8,235 nt of DNA from Candidatus Bathyarchaeota archaeon (GCA_014729935.1 WJJB01000020.1:1-8235), one strand, 5' to 3'; positions 1 to 6,481 are shown, counted from the first letter of the stretch. A program made the numbers and translations. The notes: generated by a model not told the origin, from the letters alone.

Positions 1-159
1 ATACACGCTCGCGTGCTCGCAACCATTATAAGGATTAAGCGTATACCTGCACCAGAACCACGAGTCGATGTACTTGAGCTTATTCACGATTGTTCTGAAG
101 CGCTTCTTGATGACATCAACCATCCCGTGGTGGGAAAGGATCGAATCTTTATAATCCAT
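1..159 (-). CDS. Radical SAM protein, spore photolyase-like (COG1533 type), N-terminal 53 codons only
   Basis: The reading frame starts at ATG 159-157 and runs off the left edge, so only residues 1-53 are visible. The segment at residues 35-50 reads WFWCRYTLNPYNGCEH, which matches the start of the radical SAM core in spore-photolyase-like proteins, where a tryptophan-rich stretch leads into LNPYxGCxHxCxYC. The family uses three cysteines (CX3CX2C) to hold a 4Fe-4S cluster that cleaves S-adenosylmethionine. Here the first cysteine is residue 47, but residue 51, where the second should be, is serine (AGC); the third would lie just beyond the window. The start lies 18 bases after the stop of the transporter fragment on the same strand, so co-transcription is possible, and I see no Shine-Dalgarno site. 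The family call is fairly safe; the substrate cannot be told from this fragment. Confidence 0.72.
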   Translation of the reverse strand, partial: MDYKDSILSHHGMVDVIKKRFRTIVNKLKYIDSWFWCRYTLNPYNGCEHASVY

Positions 160-177
160 GATGGTGAATTGATAATA

Positions 178-723
178 CTACCATGACCTGCCAGGATGAT
201 CACGGTGCTTGACGATGATTCCCAACACAAGGAAAAACGCGCACGCCGGGAATCCGAGCAACAAGAGGAAAATCTGCAACCGTGCCCAACCGAGCAAGAC
301 GAAACTGATGAAATACGTGAGTTGACCAAGCACCTTGCCAGCATTCATGAAAAATTGTCTATATCCCACGTAATTTGCTCTCTTGTTCCAATCAACGTTC
401 CGAATAATATATTCCTCGAACCCGATGATTAGGAATGACCAAGCAAATCCCAGGCAAGCTTGTCCCGTAGCTAATAAACCTGGTACTTGGAAGCTATCTC
501 CGAGGATGTAACAGGATATCACGATTGCTGAAAGGAAAATTCCAAATGCAAATAACTTGAGTGGTTTCACCTTGCCAACCAAGATCACGCCTGTAAACAT
601 GCCAACAATTTGCAAGACGGGATTGAGGCTAATGATGATACCAGCAAATCCACTTTCCACCCCAAGAACTGCAAGAACGATGGCTAGTAGTGATAACGTG
701 GTTATCAAGCTAATGTGAGACAT
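178..723 (-). CDS. C-terminal half (about six helices) of a major facilitator superfamily transporter, probably a remnant
   Basis: The 181-residue product is almost entirely membrane helices: roughly residues 5-20, 25-50, 54-74, 80-104, 120-146 and 148-171, ending in a short basic tail (KHRDHPGRSW). Six helices, with a polar loop (RNVDWNKRANYVGYRQ, about 108-123) before the fifth, fit helices 7-12 of a 12-helix MFS permease. Full-length members are about 400 residues, so the N-terminal half is absent. Upstream, the same frame continues after a single TAA stop at 736-738 and reads like the cytoplasmic linker before helix 7 (GKAFSIIVKDLEDL), so ATG 723 is probably an internal methionine and not the original start. 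I infer a nonsense-interrupted, truncated gene; a half-size transporter acting as a dimer is a less likely alternative. The transported substrate is unknown. Confidence 0.6.
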   Translation of the reverse strand: MSHISLITTLSLLAIVLAVLGVESGFAGIIISLNPVLQIVGMFTGVILVGKVKPLKLFAFGIFLSAIVISCYILGDSFQVPGLLATGQACLGFAWSFLIIGFEEYIIRNVDWNKRANYVGYRQFFMNAGKVLGQLTYFISFVLLGWARLQIFLLLLGFPACAFFLVLGIIVKHRDHPGRSW

Positions 724-738
724 GGCAAAGGCAGCTTA

Positions 739-1062
739 TACCACCTTTCCATGTGCGAGATCTTCCAAGTCTTTTACTATGATTGAAAATGCTTTTCCAA
801 ATCTCTCATTCAACCAACCAGTTGGATTGAAGGATAGCGAGGATGGTTCTGGCAATTTTTTCGTGATTGAACTTGACGCGCGCACCATCACGTCCCATAT
901 TATAACGGGGGAGGGTGAAATTCGGAAATATGGATGCAAGGTTTCACCACTGAGATCCGTAAACGAGCAAGATGATGAGCGGGCTCAAGGGAAATCTTCC
1001 ACGCTTGGTGGGATCCGTGAGAGATCGGCGGAAAATAGTGAGGCTAGTAAGGAAAGTATTCA
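739..1062 (-). pseudogene. Degraded upstream part of the MFS transporter (linker and possible end of helix 6)
   Basis: Reading the minus strand in the same frame as the 178-723 fragment gives a linker-like peptide bounded downstream by TAA at 736-738 and interrupted by TGA at 985-987 and TGA at 1060-1062. Between the two TGA codons lies a hydrophobic segment beginning ILSLLASLF and followed by SRIPPSVEDFP, which resembles the end of an MFS helix 6 leading into the central loop. Closer to the surviving half the frame reads LNERFGKAFSIIVKDL, an amphipathic loop-like stretch. There is no room for helices 1-5 before the end of rps10 at 1101. I take this as decayed coding sequence. A plus-strand reading of 722-1087 is open but looks like an antisense shadow. 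Confidence 0.42.
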
Positions 1063-1078
1063 AAGAGGACAATCATCT

Positions 1079-1083
1079 AAAAA
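1079..1083 (-). terminator. T-run, probable rps10 terminator
   Basis: On the minus strand five consecutive T residues occur 17 bases after the rps10 stop codon. Archaeal RNA polymerase commonly stops at T-runs without a hairpin. The call rests on position and sequence only. Confidence 0.3.
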
Positions 1084-1100
1084 CTAGTTCGTGGAGATAT

Positions 1101-1415
1101 TCACTTCAATAATTCGATTTCAATGTTAATTTGTTCAGGCAACCTGATCCGCATGATTGCTCGCATGGTCCTATCATCGGCATAAATGTCAATCAGTCGC
1201 TTGTGAATGCGCATCTGGTAGTGTTCAAAAGTTGCAGTACCCTGACCTCCCGGGGATTTACGAACGGTAATGGGAAGTTTCTTGGTCGGTAACGGGACTG
1301 GGCCACTAATCTTCACTCCAGTATCCCGGGAGATATCCTTTATCTTGTTGCATACTGCTTCGAGCTCTCCCACGTCAAGCGCCGAGAGCCTGATCCTTGC
1401 TTTTTGGGTTGCCAT
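1101..1415 (-). CDS. rps10: Small ribosomal subunit protein uS10 (archaeal S10)
   Basis: The 104-residue product starts MATQKARIRLSAL and is full length for archaeal uS10. The signature SGPVPLPTKK lies at residues 37-46, on the loop that in this family reaches into the 30S head, followed by HYQMRIHKRLIDIY (65-78), the conserved strand-helix segment. It is an essential ribosomal protein of the 30S head. ATG 1415 is preceded by GTGAT a few bases upstream, a partial match to the 16S tail. In many archaea rps10 directly follows the EF-1A (tuf) gene; here no EF-1A gene is beside it, and a promoter-like box sits just upstream, suggesting independent transcription. Downstream on the same strand is the transporter remnant. 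Identification is secure. Confidence 0.96.
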   Translation of the reverse strand: MATQKARIRLSALDVGELEAVCNKIKDISRDTGVKISGPVPLPTKKLPITVRKSPGGQGTATFEHYQMRIHKRLIDIYADDRTMRAIMRIRLPEQINIEIELLK

Positions 1416-1454
1416 TACATCACGCTTTGTAAGTATGTCTTTCGAGAATTCACG

Positions 1455-1470
1455 GGTTAATTTAAGAGTT
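1455..1470 (-). promoter_or_regulatory. Candidate TATA box for rps10
   Basis: The minus strand reads AACTCTTAAATTAACC here, with an A/T core CTTAAATTAA at 1466-1457 preceded by purine-rich sequence. A transcript starting about 25 bases downstream would have a leader of roughly 20 bases before the rps10 ATG, a normal archaeal arrangement. Confidence 0.35.
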
Positions 1471-1494
1471 CTTTGTATTTTTCCCGCCCGAAGC

Positions 1495-1683
1495 TCACGT
1501 TGGTGGTTTCCTTGGTTGATTCACCGTGCATTCAACATGCCTTTCCTTGAGAATTCGGCATGTGGTAATTAAGATCTCAATCATCTTGTAGATTATCTCA
1601 AAATGTTCTTGAGTGCGGAGATGAATCTTATATTGACGTTTATGGACTACCTTAGCGAGGGTGCGTCGTGGCCGAGGATCCAA
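1495..1683 (-). CDS. Possible small basic protein of unknown function (62 residues)
   Basis: I do not recognise a family. From TTG 1683 the frame encodes 62 residues rich in Lys, Arg and His, including HKRQYKIHLRTQEHFEII (residues 14-31) and MIEILITTCRILKERHVEC (34-52), ending in a proline-rich tail (NQPRKPPT). The composition and alternating charged/aliphatic pattern look like a real folded protein with a strand and one or two helices. The stretch lies in a region with no other gene, 79 bases upstream of rps10 on the same strand. The start is the weak point: there is no ATG or Shine-Dalgarno site, and TTG 1683 leaves only 19 bases to the divergent ATG at 1703. The frame stays open further into that gene, so the true start, or whether the gene is intact, is undecided. 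Confidence 0.38.
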   Translation of the reverse strand: MDPRPRRTLAKVVHKRQYKIHLRTQEHFEIIYKMIEILITTCRILKERHVECTVNQPRKPPT

Positions 1684-1692
1684 TATTCTAAA

Positions 1693-1700
1693 GGTGGGAG
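1693..1700 (+). promoter_or_regulatory. Ribosome binding site setting the start of the zinc-ribbon protein
   Basis: GGTGGGAG lies two bases before ATG 1703 and is the best purine-rich match in the area, favouring this ATG over GTG 1661. The spacing is short but workable if the first GGTG pairs. Confidence 0.45.
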
Positions 1701-1702
1701 AG

Positions 1703-2302
1703 ATGAAAGGTATAAAATTGCACGAGATGCGAGGCATTCCTTTTGACATGCCATCATTTATCAGGAGATTCATCGATTTGATGATTTCAAGGAAATTTGA
1801 AATTGACACCTCAACCTTGAAAAAATCCTCCATGAATGCAGATAATGCATTTTGGTCTGTGGAGCTGGTTGATGCCACGGGGAAAAAGGGAATTCACTCG
1901 GTCACCTTCAGGGTGGTTACAATGCAACCACTGGCGACGGAGATACAATATGAAATCCACATGATTTTCAATTTCATCCTCCATGACTCTCGGGACAAGA
2001 TAACGATAAAACTCCAACATGAAATCCACATGCCAGGAAATCCGGCAGCCGCATTTCTCAACTTGTTTCGTCGACTGGTAAGCCGTGTGATGATCAGGCA
2101 GATGAAGGAGGAACTTAGCAACATCATCGAGAATGCCAAGCATGGAAAAACATTTTCCAAGGATATTAGCTGGGGATATGAAGCAAAGAGAAAGGGAGTC
2201 CAATTCAAGCCAAGTGGTAATCATTGTCCATATTGCGGCTACGAGTTACCTGCAGGAGTCAAAGGTGGAGTGTGCCCCAATTGCAAGGTGTACATCGGGT
2301 AA
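1703..2302 (+). CDS. Protein of unknown function with a C-terminal zinc ribbon, possible SRPBCC-like N-terminal domain
   Basis: The 199-residue product has two parts. Residues about 1-150 alternate strands (SVTFRVVTMQPL; TEIQYEIHMIFNFIL; KITIKLQHEIHMPG) and end in a long helix (about 117-146, NLFRRLVSRVMIRQMKEELS). Strands followed by a long C-terminal helix are typical of SRPBCC/START-like ligand-binding folds; that assignment is inference. Residues 175-194 form a zinc ribbon: CPYC, 12 residues, CPNC (cysteines 175, 178, 191, 194), suited to structural zinc or a nucleic-acid or protein contact. I chose ATG 1703 because GGTGGGAG lies just upstream (1693-1700); GTG 1661 would add 14 unlikely residues. 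The gene faces away from rps10, and the TPR-protein gene follows 78 bases later on the same strand. No function can be assigned. Confidence 0.8.
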   Translation: MKGIKLHEMRGIPFDMPSFIRRFIDLMISRKFEIDTSTLKKSSMNADNAFWSVELVDATGKKGIHSVTFRVVTMQPLATEIQYEIHMIFNFILHDSRDKITIKLQHEIHMPGNPAAAFLNLFRRLVSRVMIRQMKEELSNIIENAKHGKTFSKDISWGYEAKRKGVQFKPSGNHCPYCGYELPAGVKGGVCPNCKVYIG

Positions 2303-2348
2303 CGCGATATTAGGAAAAGGATCAAGGGGAATACTATTCATTAGCAGG

Positions 2349-2358
2349 TATTTTAATT
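2349..2358 (+). promoter_or_regulatory. Candidate TATA box for the TPR-protein gene
   Basis: TATTTTAATT is centred about 27 bases before ATG 2381, the distance expected from an archaeal TATA box to a transcript start. It would give a leaderless mRNA, consistent with the lack of a Shine-Dalgarno site before that ATG. Confidence 0.35.
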
Positions 2359-2380
2359 CTTGAGCCTCTTACAAGTACCC

Positions 2381-4309
2381 ATGCGGATCCTGCCGTTTAA
2401 CCAATCAGAGCTTGAATCGATAAAGAAGCCCTTGATTGCGAACGGGTGGCGGGAAAATGATCATGTAGTGCTTGAAGGTAACGCCTGCAAGTTTTTCATT
2501 TACAAGCATGGCAGGATAGCGAACTTGACACTTGAATATCCAATTCCCATTCCCTTCACGACTCGTTCTTATTTCAACCTGGGCCGGGTGAAATATAGCA
2601 TCTTTGCATCCCTGGGAATGATACGTGAGGAATATCTCGTGAAGCTTTTCTTGTACTGGTCGAAGAAATTACCTGAAATTATCCCCGTGATTTCTCAAGT
2701 CTTGAATGAGAAGAAAGTGTTAGATCTTAAAACAAGCAAGGACCAACAAAATGAGATAAGCGGGCAATTCATTGCAAGGTTACCCGAACCAAGTGCAAGC
2801 AAGGACGAGAAATTCTACCTGCAGCGCTTGCGATTGAACTTGTCCAGGGAGAAGAGTAACCTTGATTACGGGACATGCAAGCATTTAGGTGCCGTGTTCA
2901 AGGAAATGAATCTTGTTCCCACGCAGAATTTTTCTGATAACATTGAACTTGCTGATGGTTTAGCACCGGCACTGATGGACCGGTTGCTGGTATTCAAGAA
3001 TCCAGATTACAGTGAGAAGATATTCTTGGAGCCGGGTTTTTTCACGTACTACAGGGATATCGAGATCGAGAACGTGAGATTCCGCGCATATTTCGACACT
3101 TTTGCCATCGAACCCCTCATCAAGTACTGGAACGTGGATATCGAGAATTTCTTTAGCGAAATGCTGAAAGCAGTCCGACTATCATTCACGAGTTTCTTGG
3201 ACCTGACGGGCGTCTCGGAATTTACCAAGGTTTATTTCTTCCAGAAGAACCTTGACTTGGCAGTGAAACAATACTTGGCAAGCTACCCGAAGGATGCCCA
3301 GGACCCAGACTTCAAGGAAATCGTTTTTCCAATTCCGAACCCGTGGTTCGAGAATGTGATGGCTGGAAATTCACTCCGCTATCCTTCTTGGAATTTATTC
3401 ATCAAGGCTCCCGAAACATTTGATGAGTTACAAGCAAGGAAGGTGTATCTGGATGGTCAAAAGCAAACCAAGCAAGGGGATTTTAGCGAAACCATTGCAG
3501 CATATTCCAAGATCCTTGCCATTTTCAACAAGTCTGGCCAGAAGTACGGGTTCTTTCTCACTCTCCTGGAACTTGCTCGCATTGCTGTAAAAGTTGGAAA
3601 ATACGATGAAGTGAAGAAAAAATATAATTTACTCATTGAATTCGCCAAGAAAAACGAATCCATCATCTCACCCGATGAATTCACCATGATTCAAGAAGAA
3701 TTTGCGGAGGCACACTTGAAATTTGACAATAAGGATAATGCCATCAGGCAAATCACGTTACTCTACAATTACCTGGAGCGTGCACGGCCGGAATCGGATA
3801 CCAAGCGGATTGACATGCTATTGAAGTTAAATGAGGTATTTATCGAGCGGGACGATTTCATGTCGATCGATTCCGAGATCCAAGATTACTTCAAGAAAAT
3901 AAAGAATTTCGCGGAGAAACACAAGAACAAGATGATCTTAGCCAGGTACCATCTTATTCTTGCTAGGTATTACGTCAAGCGAGGTAAAATTTCAAGTGCT
4001 CTCTCCAGCCTCAAGCGCGGGCTATCCGATGCCCAATCGTTGAATCTTGTAAAGGAAGAAGTTGCCATCCTTATAGAAATTTCAAAGATACACCTGTATG
4101 GAAAGAAAAAGGATCTTTCACAAGCTGAACGGTACTTGGAAGCTGCAAACGAAAGAGTCGGAAAAACTGATGATTTGGTTAAAGAGTTGAGGGTGTATGA
4201 AATGCTGCATGACTTGTACCGACAGCAGGATAATTATGAACTTGCCTCCTTCTATGACAAGCAATCCTCCAAGCTCAGGGTGGCTTTGCGCGCACGTGGT
4301 ATACTCTAA
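2381..4309 (+). CDS. Large protein with unknown N-terminal region and C-terminal TPR-like repeats
   Basis: The product has 642 residues from ATG 2381. Residues about 349-630 are helical pairs of TPR type: examples are YLDGQKQTKQGDFSETIAAY (356-375), the segment with ARYHLILARYYVKRGKISSA (521-540), and the last pair ending DLYRQQDNYELASFYDKQ (611-628), each with small residues and a G/D-N-Y-type turn in TPR-like positions. TPR arrays usually hold protein partners. The first 345 residues are mixed strand and helix with many aromatics (for example FLEPGFFTYYRDIEIENVRF, 215-234); I recognise no domain, signal peptide or membrane helix, so it is probably a cytoplasmic scaffold or adaptor. An in-frame TTG at 2360 would add seven residues, but the TATA-like box fits a leaderless start at ATG 2381. 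Function unknown. Confidence 0.82.
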   Translation: MRILPFNQSELESIKKPLIANGWRENDHVVLEGNACKFFIYKHGRIANLTLEYPIPIPFTTRSYFNLGRVKYSIFASLGMIREEYLVKLFLYWSKKLPEIIPVISQVLNEKKVLDLKTSKDQQNEISGQFIARLPEPSASKDEKFYLQRLRLNLSREKSNLDYGTCKHLGAVFKEMNLVPTQNFSDNIELADGLAPALMDRLLVFKNPDYSEKIFLEPGFFTYYRDIEIENVRFRAYFDTFAIEPLIKYWNVDIENFFSEMLKAVRLSFTSFLDLTGVSEFTKVYFFQKNLDLAVKQYLASYPKDAQDPDFKEIVFPIPNPWFENVMAGNSLRYPSWNLFIKAPETFDELQARKVYLDGQKQTKQGDFSETIAAYSKILAIFNKSGQKYGFFLTLLELARIAVKVGKYDEVKKKYNLLIEFAKKNESIISPDEFTMIQEEFAEAHLKFDNKDNAIRQITLLYNYLERARPESDTKRIDMLLKLNEVFIERDDFMSIDSEIQDYFKKIKNFAEKHKNKMILARYHLILARYYVKRGKISSALSSLKRGLSDAQSLNLVKEEVAILIEISKIHLYGKKKDLSQAERYLEAANERVGKTDDLVKELRVYEMLHDLYRQQDNYELASFYDKQSSKLRVALRARGIL

Positions 4310-4368
4310 ACGCATTTTGTTTGACCCACTTGACCGGTCTGGCATCTAATTTTCCAAGGAGCATGCTA

Positions 4369-4392
4369 CTTCACCCGATTTACGGGATGAAG
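4369..4392 (+). other. Hairpin in the gap before purD
   Basis: CTTCACCCG (4369-4377) pairs with CGGGATGAAG (4383-4392) around an ATTTA loop, giving nine pairs with a single bulged A at 4387. It lies 60 bases after the TPR-protein stop and over 160 bases before purD, so it could be a 3' end structure or part of an upstream leader. No known RNA class is recognised. Confidence 0.35.
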
Positions 4393-4491
4393 CCACATCC
4401 TTTAGATTATTTGGGGCGTTGATAATTCCCGCATGATAACCCGTCGAGACGGTGAAAATTAGTCCTGTTAGCTAATAGGGGCTGGTAATTG

Positions 4492-4503
4492 ACGATTAAT
4501 AAC
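4492..4503 (+). promoter_or_regulatory. Candidate TATA box for purD
   Basis: ACGATTAATAAC is the best A/T box upstream of purD. A start about 25 bases downstream, near 4524, would give a leader of roughly 30 bases to ATG 4556, or an almost leaderless message if ATG 4532 is used. Confidence 0.3.
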
Positions 4504-4555
4504 AATGATTTTATTCCCTGCCACGTGATTCATGATTGTCCGAGAAGTGAAAACC

Positions 4556-5869
4556 ATGACCAAGGCATTATTGATAGGCAACGGGGCAAGGGAACATGCC
4601 ATCGCGGAGGCATTGGTACGGGATGGTGCAAGTTTGAAGGCATTCATGAACAAGTACAATCCAGGGATTGTGTCATTATGCAAGGGGGATTACCGGATAG
4701 GGAAACTCGATGATTTCAAGCATGTTTCCTCCTTTGGAAAGGATTGTGATTTTGCAGTCGTTGGTCCGGAGGCCCCGCTCGTGGTGGGAATTGCCAATGC
4801 CTTGGAGAGTAGTGGAATACCCGTCGTTGGCCCCAAGATAGAGACCGCCCAGTTAGAAGGCTCCAAGGTATTTGCTCGAAGTCTCTTGGACAAATACAAG
4901 GTGCCTGGCAATATCGAATTCAAAACATTTGAGGACATGGACGGGATAGATGAATTCATGGATGTGCTTGGATTGGATCGGGTCGTCGTGAAGCCTGACG
5001 GGCTCACGGGAGGAAAGGGAGTGAAGGTTTTTGGTGAACATCTCCATTCCAAGAAGGATGTGATTGATTATTGCCAAGATATCTTTGCTGGAAATGGCAG
5101 GCTTATCATCGAGGAGAAGCTTGATGGAGAAGAATTTACCTTGCAAACATTCGTCGACGGGAAAGATATTCTCGGTTCTCCCATAGTGCAGGACCACAAG
5201 AGAGCCTATGAAGGAGACGAAGGACCCAACACGGGTGGGATGGGCTCCTACTCGATGGATGATCACCTCATGCCGTTCATTAGCAAGGATGACTTGAAAG
5301 ATGCCCTAAACACGATGCATGAGGTGGTTATCTCAGTGGAAAAGGAAACCGGCACACCATACAAGGGATTCTTGTATGGCCAATTCATGAAGACCAGAGA
5401 CGGCATCAAGCTGGTGGAATTTAACGTCCGCTTCGGTGATCCTGAAGCCATGAACGTGCTTCCCATCTTGGAAACGAGTTTTGTAGAAATTTGCCAAGGT
5501 ATCGTGGAGGGAAATCTAAGGGATGTGAGAGCCTCCTTCAGGAAAGTCGCAACGGTCGTGAAGTATCTTGCACCACGGGGATATCCAGTTAACCCTGTTG
5601 CTGGAGAACCAATAGAGGTGGACGTGGGAGGACTCTCAAGCTTGGGAGCGAGATTTTACTATGCCTCGGTCGACCGGGATGAACAAGGTGATATCATAAC
5701 CTCCACTTCCCGCACCATGGGGATTCTTGGTACCGGGGAAACGCTCGCCGATGCAGAAAGGATAGCAGAAAAAGGAACTTCCATGGTGAAAGGGAAATTA
5801 TTTCACCGGAAGGATATTGGAACAGCCACGTTGTTGCAGAAACGTGTGGATCACGTGCAATCCTTGTAA
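4556..5869 (+). CDS. purD: Phosphoribosylamine-glycine ligase (GAR synthetase)
   Basis: PurD joins glycine to 5-phosphoribosylamine using ATP, the second step of purine synthesis in the cytosol. The 437-residue product opens with the dinucleotide-like loop LIGNGAREHAIAEAL (6-20) and VVGPEAPLVVGIA (68-80), then has the ATP-grasp core: VVVKPDGLTGGKGVKVFG (143-160), IIEEKLDGEEFTLQ (184-197), the signature DHKRAYEGDEGPNTGGMGSY (213-232), and VEFNVRFGDPEA (287-298), which carries the metal-binding Glu and Asn. Length is normal for the family. ATG 4556 is preferred because family members begin two or three residues before this first strand and GTGA lies just upstream; ATG 4532 would add eight residues. 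No other pur gene is nearby. It converges with the GTPase-like gene, four bases separating the stops. Identification is secure. Confidence 0.96.
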   Translation: MTKALLIGNGAREHAIAEALVRDGASLKAFMNKYNPGIVSLCKGDYRIGKLDDFKHVSSFGKDCDFAVVGPEAPLVVGIANALESSGIPVVGPKIETAQLEGSKVFARSLLDKYKVPGNIEFKTFEDMDGIDEFMDVLGLDRVVVKPDGLTGGKGVKVFGEHLHSKKDVIDYCQDIFAGNGRLIIEEKLDGEEFTLQTFVDGKDILGSPIVQDHKRAYEGDEGPNTGGMGSYSMDDHLMPFISKDDLKDALNTMHEVVISVEKETGTPYKGFLYGQFMKTRDGIKLVEFNVRFGDPEAMNVLPILETSFVEICQGIVEGNLRDVRASFRKVATVVKYLAPRGYPVNPVAGEPIEVDVGGLSSLGARFYYASVDRDEQGDIITSTSRTMGILGTGETLADAERIAEKGTSMVKGKLFHRKDIGTATLLQKRVDHVQSL

Positions 5870-5873
5870 GATT

Positions 5874-6398
5874 TCACCTACTGGTGATAATTTTCGCTAT
5901 CGATTGGAGAGATTCCTCCAAGTTCTCCCCCGTCTTGGATGAGAATTCAAGATAATGGGTATCCTCTCCCATGATGGTGATCAATGCATCGATCTCTTCC
6001 CGTGTAACCTCCCTATCTTCATCCAAATGTGAGCCCAGCAGGAATTTATTGGATGGCATTGATTTTTGATTTAACTTCTCCTCGATTCGCTTGTACAGCA
6101 ACTCGGCCAATTCAATCGATACCTTGTTAGACAGGTCAAACATGATGGCAAGTCCCACGTTCTTTTTCCGTAGGATCTTTCTCAAGCTATCCAGTGGAAA
6201 TGTCCCTGCAATCTCGTAAAAATGCATCGTGCATCCACATTCATCGTCAAGATTCACGCTTGTTGTCTGGATATCAATCCCCCAACCAACCTCGTCGTGT
6301 GGTTCAAAATCCTTCGCCTTTTGACTGATGAATGACGAAATACCTGCCTGCCGGGAACCAGTGATGATGATATGTGCAATGAAATCTTCTTGACTCAT
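5874..6398 (-). CDS. Ras-superfamily small GTPase-like protein with degenerate nucleotide motifs (probable pseudo-GTPase)
   Basis: The 174-residue product has the size and motif order of a single-domain Ras-like GTPase but altered motifs. After a hydrophobic first strand (FIAHIIITG), the P-loop position reads GSRQAGIS (14-21): the GxxxxG frame is kept, but the lysine is Ile 20 (ATT, at least two base changes from AAA or AAG). A switch I-like TTS is at 45-47. G3 (DxxG) is EIAG (62-65). G4 (NKxD) is SHLD (123-126), keeping only the Asp. G5 is SSK (153-155), close to SAK, followed by the usual C-terminal helix. Loss of the P-loop lysine normally abolishes tight triphosphate binding, so this is probably a binding or scaffold protein. 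There is no C-terminal cysteine for lipidation. It lies downstream of tyrA on the same strand. The fold call is good; the function is unknown. Confidence 0.78.
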   Translation of the reverse strand: MSQEDFIAHIIITGSRQAGISSFISQKAKDFEPHDEVGWGIDIQTTSVNLDDECGCTMHFYEIAGTFPLDSLRKILRKKNVGLAIMFDLSNKVSIELAELLYKRIEEKLNQKSMPSNKFLLGSHLDEDREVTREEIDALITIMGEDTHYLEFSSKTGENLEESLQSIAKIITSR

Positions 6399-6469
6399 GG
6401 TGTCTCAACTATGGTTAGATTCTTGTGGTATTTCTGGAAACTATCTATGCAAGAACCTCAAGAGTCGGC

Positions 6470-6481
6470 AGTTTAATAAGG
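6470..6481 (-). promoter_or_regulatory. Candidate TATA box for the GTPase-like gene
   Basis: The minus strand reads CCTTATTAAACT in the 127-base gap between tyrA and the GTPase-like gene. A transcript from about 25 bases downstream would have a leader near 50 bases. This suggests the gene can be transcribed separately from tyrA. Confidence 0.33.

Larger units (their letters stand above)
4310..4555. other. Non-coding gap between the TPR-protein gene and purD
   Basis: This 246-base stretch has no convincing reading frame. It begins with a T-rich segment (ATTTTGTTT, 4314-4322) that could end the TPR-protein transcript, then holds the 4369-4392 hairpin, a loose direct repeat TGATAA at 4420-4425 and 4434-4439, each followed by CCCG, a short inverted repeat CCGTCGAGACGG (4441-4452), and an A/T-rich box before purD. 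No tRNA, box C/D RNA or recognised riboswitch is visible. Confidence 0.5.

Noticed and set aside
84..344. Minus-strand frame of 86 codons rich in Ser and Cys
   Set aside because: It overlaps the transporter and radical SAM frames in another phase, and its composition is typical of an out-of-frame reading.
722..1087. Plus-strand open frame of 121 codons starting MAKAAYTTFPC
   Set aside because: It lies antisense to transporter-derived sequence, has a low-complexity Ser/Glu/Arg-rich C-terminal part, and lacks a ribosome site or promoter.
1811..2224. Minus-strand open frames across the zinc-ribbon gene
   Set aside because: They are antisense shadows; the plus-strand frame has a ribosome site and an intact zinc ribbon, the minus frames have no recognisable motif.
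4430..4480. Possible box C/D guide RNA around TGATAACCCG
   Set aside because: The C-like box is poor and no CTGA D box follows at a suitable distance.
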